Shown: positions 63,588 to 64,000 of the stretch, piece after piece | Layout: each line of letters opens with the position of its first letter | Position numbering within the stretch: the stretch's first letter is position 1 | DNA from: Poecilobothrus nobilitatus | Taxonomy: Eukaryota; Arthropoda; Insecta; Diptera; Dolichopodidae | Assembly: GCA_947095535.1 (NCBI GenBank) | Contig: OX352772.1 | Span: forward strand, 52,781,445 to 52,845,444 | DNA length: 64,000 bases | Direction: 5' to 3' | Program-made: the position numbers and the translations under genes | The notes under the pieces: generated by a model | Databases searched by the model: none | Told to the model about the DNA's origin: nothing | What the model saw: only the letters and a program-made list of their open reading frames with translations

Positions 63588-63714
63588 TTCAGCCTTGGCT
63601 ATAAATGTCGTAAGGAGGAAATATTCTTACGACGTGTGTGGGATTGGAATCCACATTCCCTCGGGGTTTACAGCGTATTTTATATGTTCTTACCCAGTAG
63701 ACCATAGAGGCTCC
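63588..63714 (-). mobile_element. tRNA-derived SINE-A, copy 7 (3' truncated)
   Basis: On the minus strand: GGAGCCTCTATGGTCTACTG with GGTAAGAACA (worn A box), GGATTCCAATCCCACACACG (B box with changes), and a well-kept stem CGTCGTAAGAATATTTCCTC followed by CTTACGAC. It ends at AGCCAAGGCTG, without the CTGTGTAATTTCC end of full copies. Confidence 0.82.
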
Positions 63715-64000
63715 AAAATTTATTTTGAAAAATAGTAAACAAATTATTTCTAAGAAATAAAAAAATTATTTATTTATTTCTATAAATATTACAATGTCGA
63801 ATATTAGTTCATTCATTATCATCGAAAATACCAATGAGCACAAAATTTCAGCTCGATCAACAATTAGTCTAAGAAATAGTCAAGTTATCGATTACCTACA
63901 GCATTTGATCCAAACAAACGAGAATTAAAGTTCATATACACCTTATAAAAGCAATTCGTTTTATATTAATGAAATAATAAGAAATCAAATCTATGACCAA
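63715..64000. other. AT-rich end of window
   Basis: No feature was recognised. Confidence 0.4.

Larger units (their letters stand above)
12488..64000 (+). other. Presumed giant intron downstream of receptor exon
   Basis: The donor GTAAGT begins at 12488. The next exon in this gene family is usually 45 nt and encodes DEKNQ plus about ten residues, followed by a 110-nt exon with an EWND...LRW motif. I searched by eye on the + strand for these and found neither, so the intron may run past the window end. A 45-nt exon is easy to miss. Everything in this interval that I can name is repeat or transposon. Individual elements are listed separately. Confidence 0.5.

Overview
This is a very AT-rich eukaryotic window, roughly four-fifths A+T by eye. 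It has long homopolymer runs, no bacterial-style gene packing and almost no long open reading frames. The one convincing protein-coding piece is a single 140-nt internal exon at 12348-12487 (+). It encodes the start of the mature ligand-binding domain of an insect nicotinic acetylcholine receptor alpha subunit, most like the alpha5 member of the alpha5/6/7 group. Together with (GTCC)n-bearing interspersed elements of the dipteran mini-me/DINE-1 type, this points to a fly (Diptera). I cannot name the species.

Layout: 1-12.3 kb is probably upstream intron or flank of the receptor gene. It holds a partial tRNA-derived SINE, degraded repeats, one Helentron-like element (6902-7490) and a LINE remnant (8500-8840). 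The receptor exon follows at 12348-12487. I found no following 45-nt exon in the remaining 51.5 kb, so most of the window may be one giant intron on the + strand. That stretch is filled with transposable elements. There are seven clear copies of a tRNA-derived SINE (here 'SINE-A') across the window. Two copies of a second tRNA-like family ('SINE-B') and two or three of a third poly-A-tailed repeat ('repeat D') are present. A foldback/TIR element at 18543-19757 has SINE-A and repeat D nested inside it. Three LINE fragments occur in the window, and eleven elements or remnants belong to a Helentron-like group.

The Helentron-like group is the most structured content. Its members share TACCC...GGGTA-type subterminal inverted repeats, a GTCC/GGAC microsatellite, a short hairpin and a CTYGTTTT 3' end. 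Their internal bodies differ. Family A is at 6902, 28191, 28895, 41735 and 55789; family B is at 43976; family C is at 20987, 32209, 33845, 43010 and probably 3520. Several bodies are internally tandem: a 142-bp array with an alternating A-B pattern at 44227-45215, a similar A-B alternation of about 130 bp at 55935-56440, and a 477-bp tandem repeat at 33994-35424.

I see no CRISPR array, operon, rRNA or functional tRNA gene, and no intact transposase or reverse transcriptase. Nothing here amounts to a new protein-coding system. The points worth following are the shared architecture and array growth of the Helentron-like elements, the conserved stem in SINE-A, the nested foldback element and one exon-like ORF at 52216-52306.
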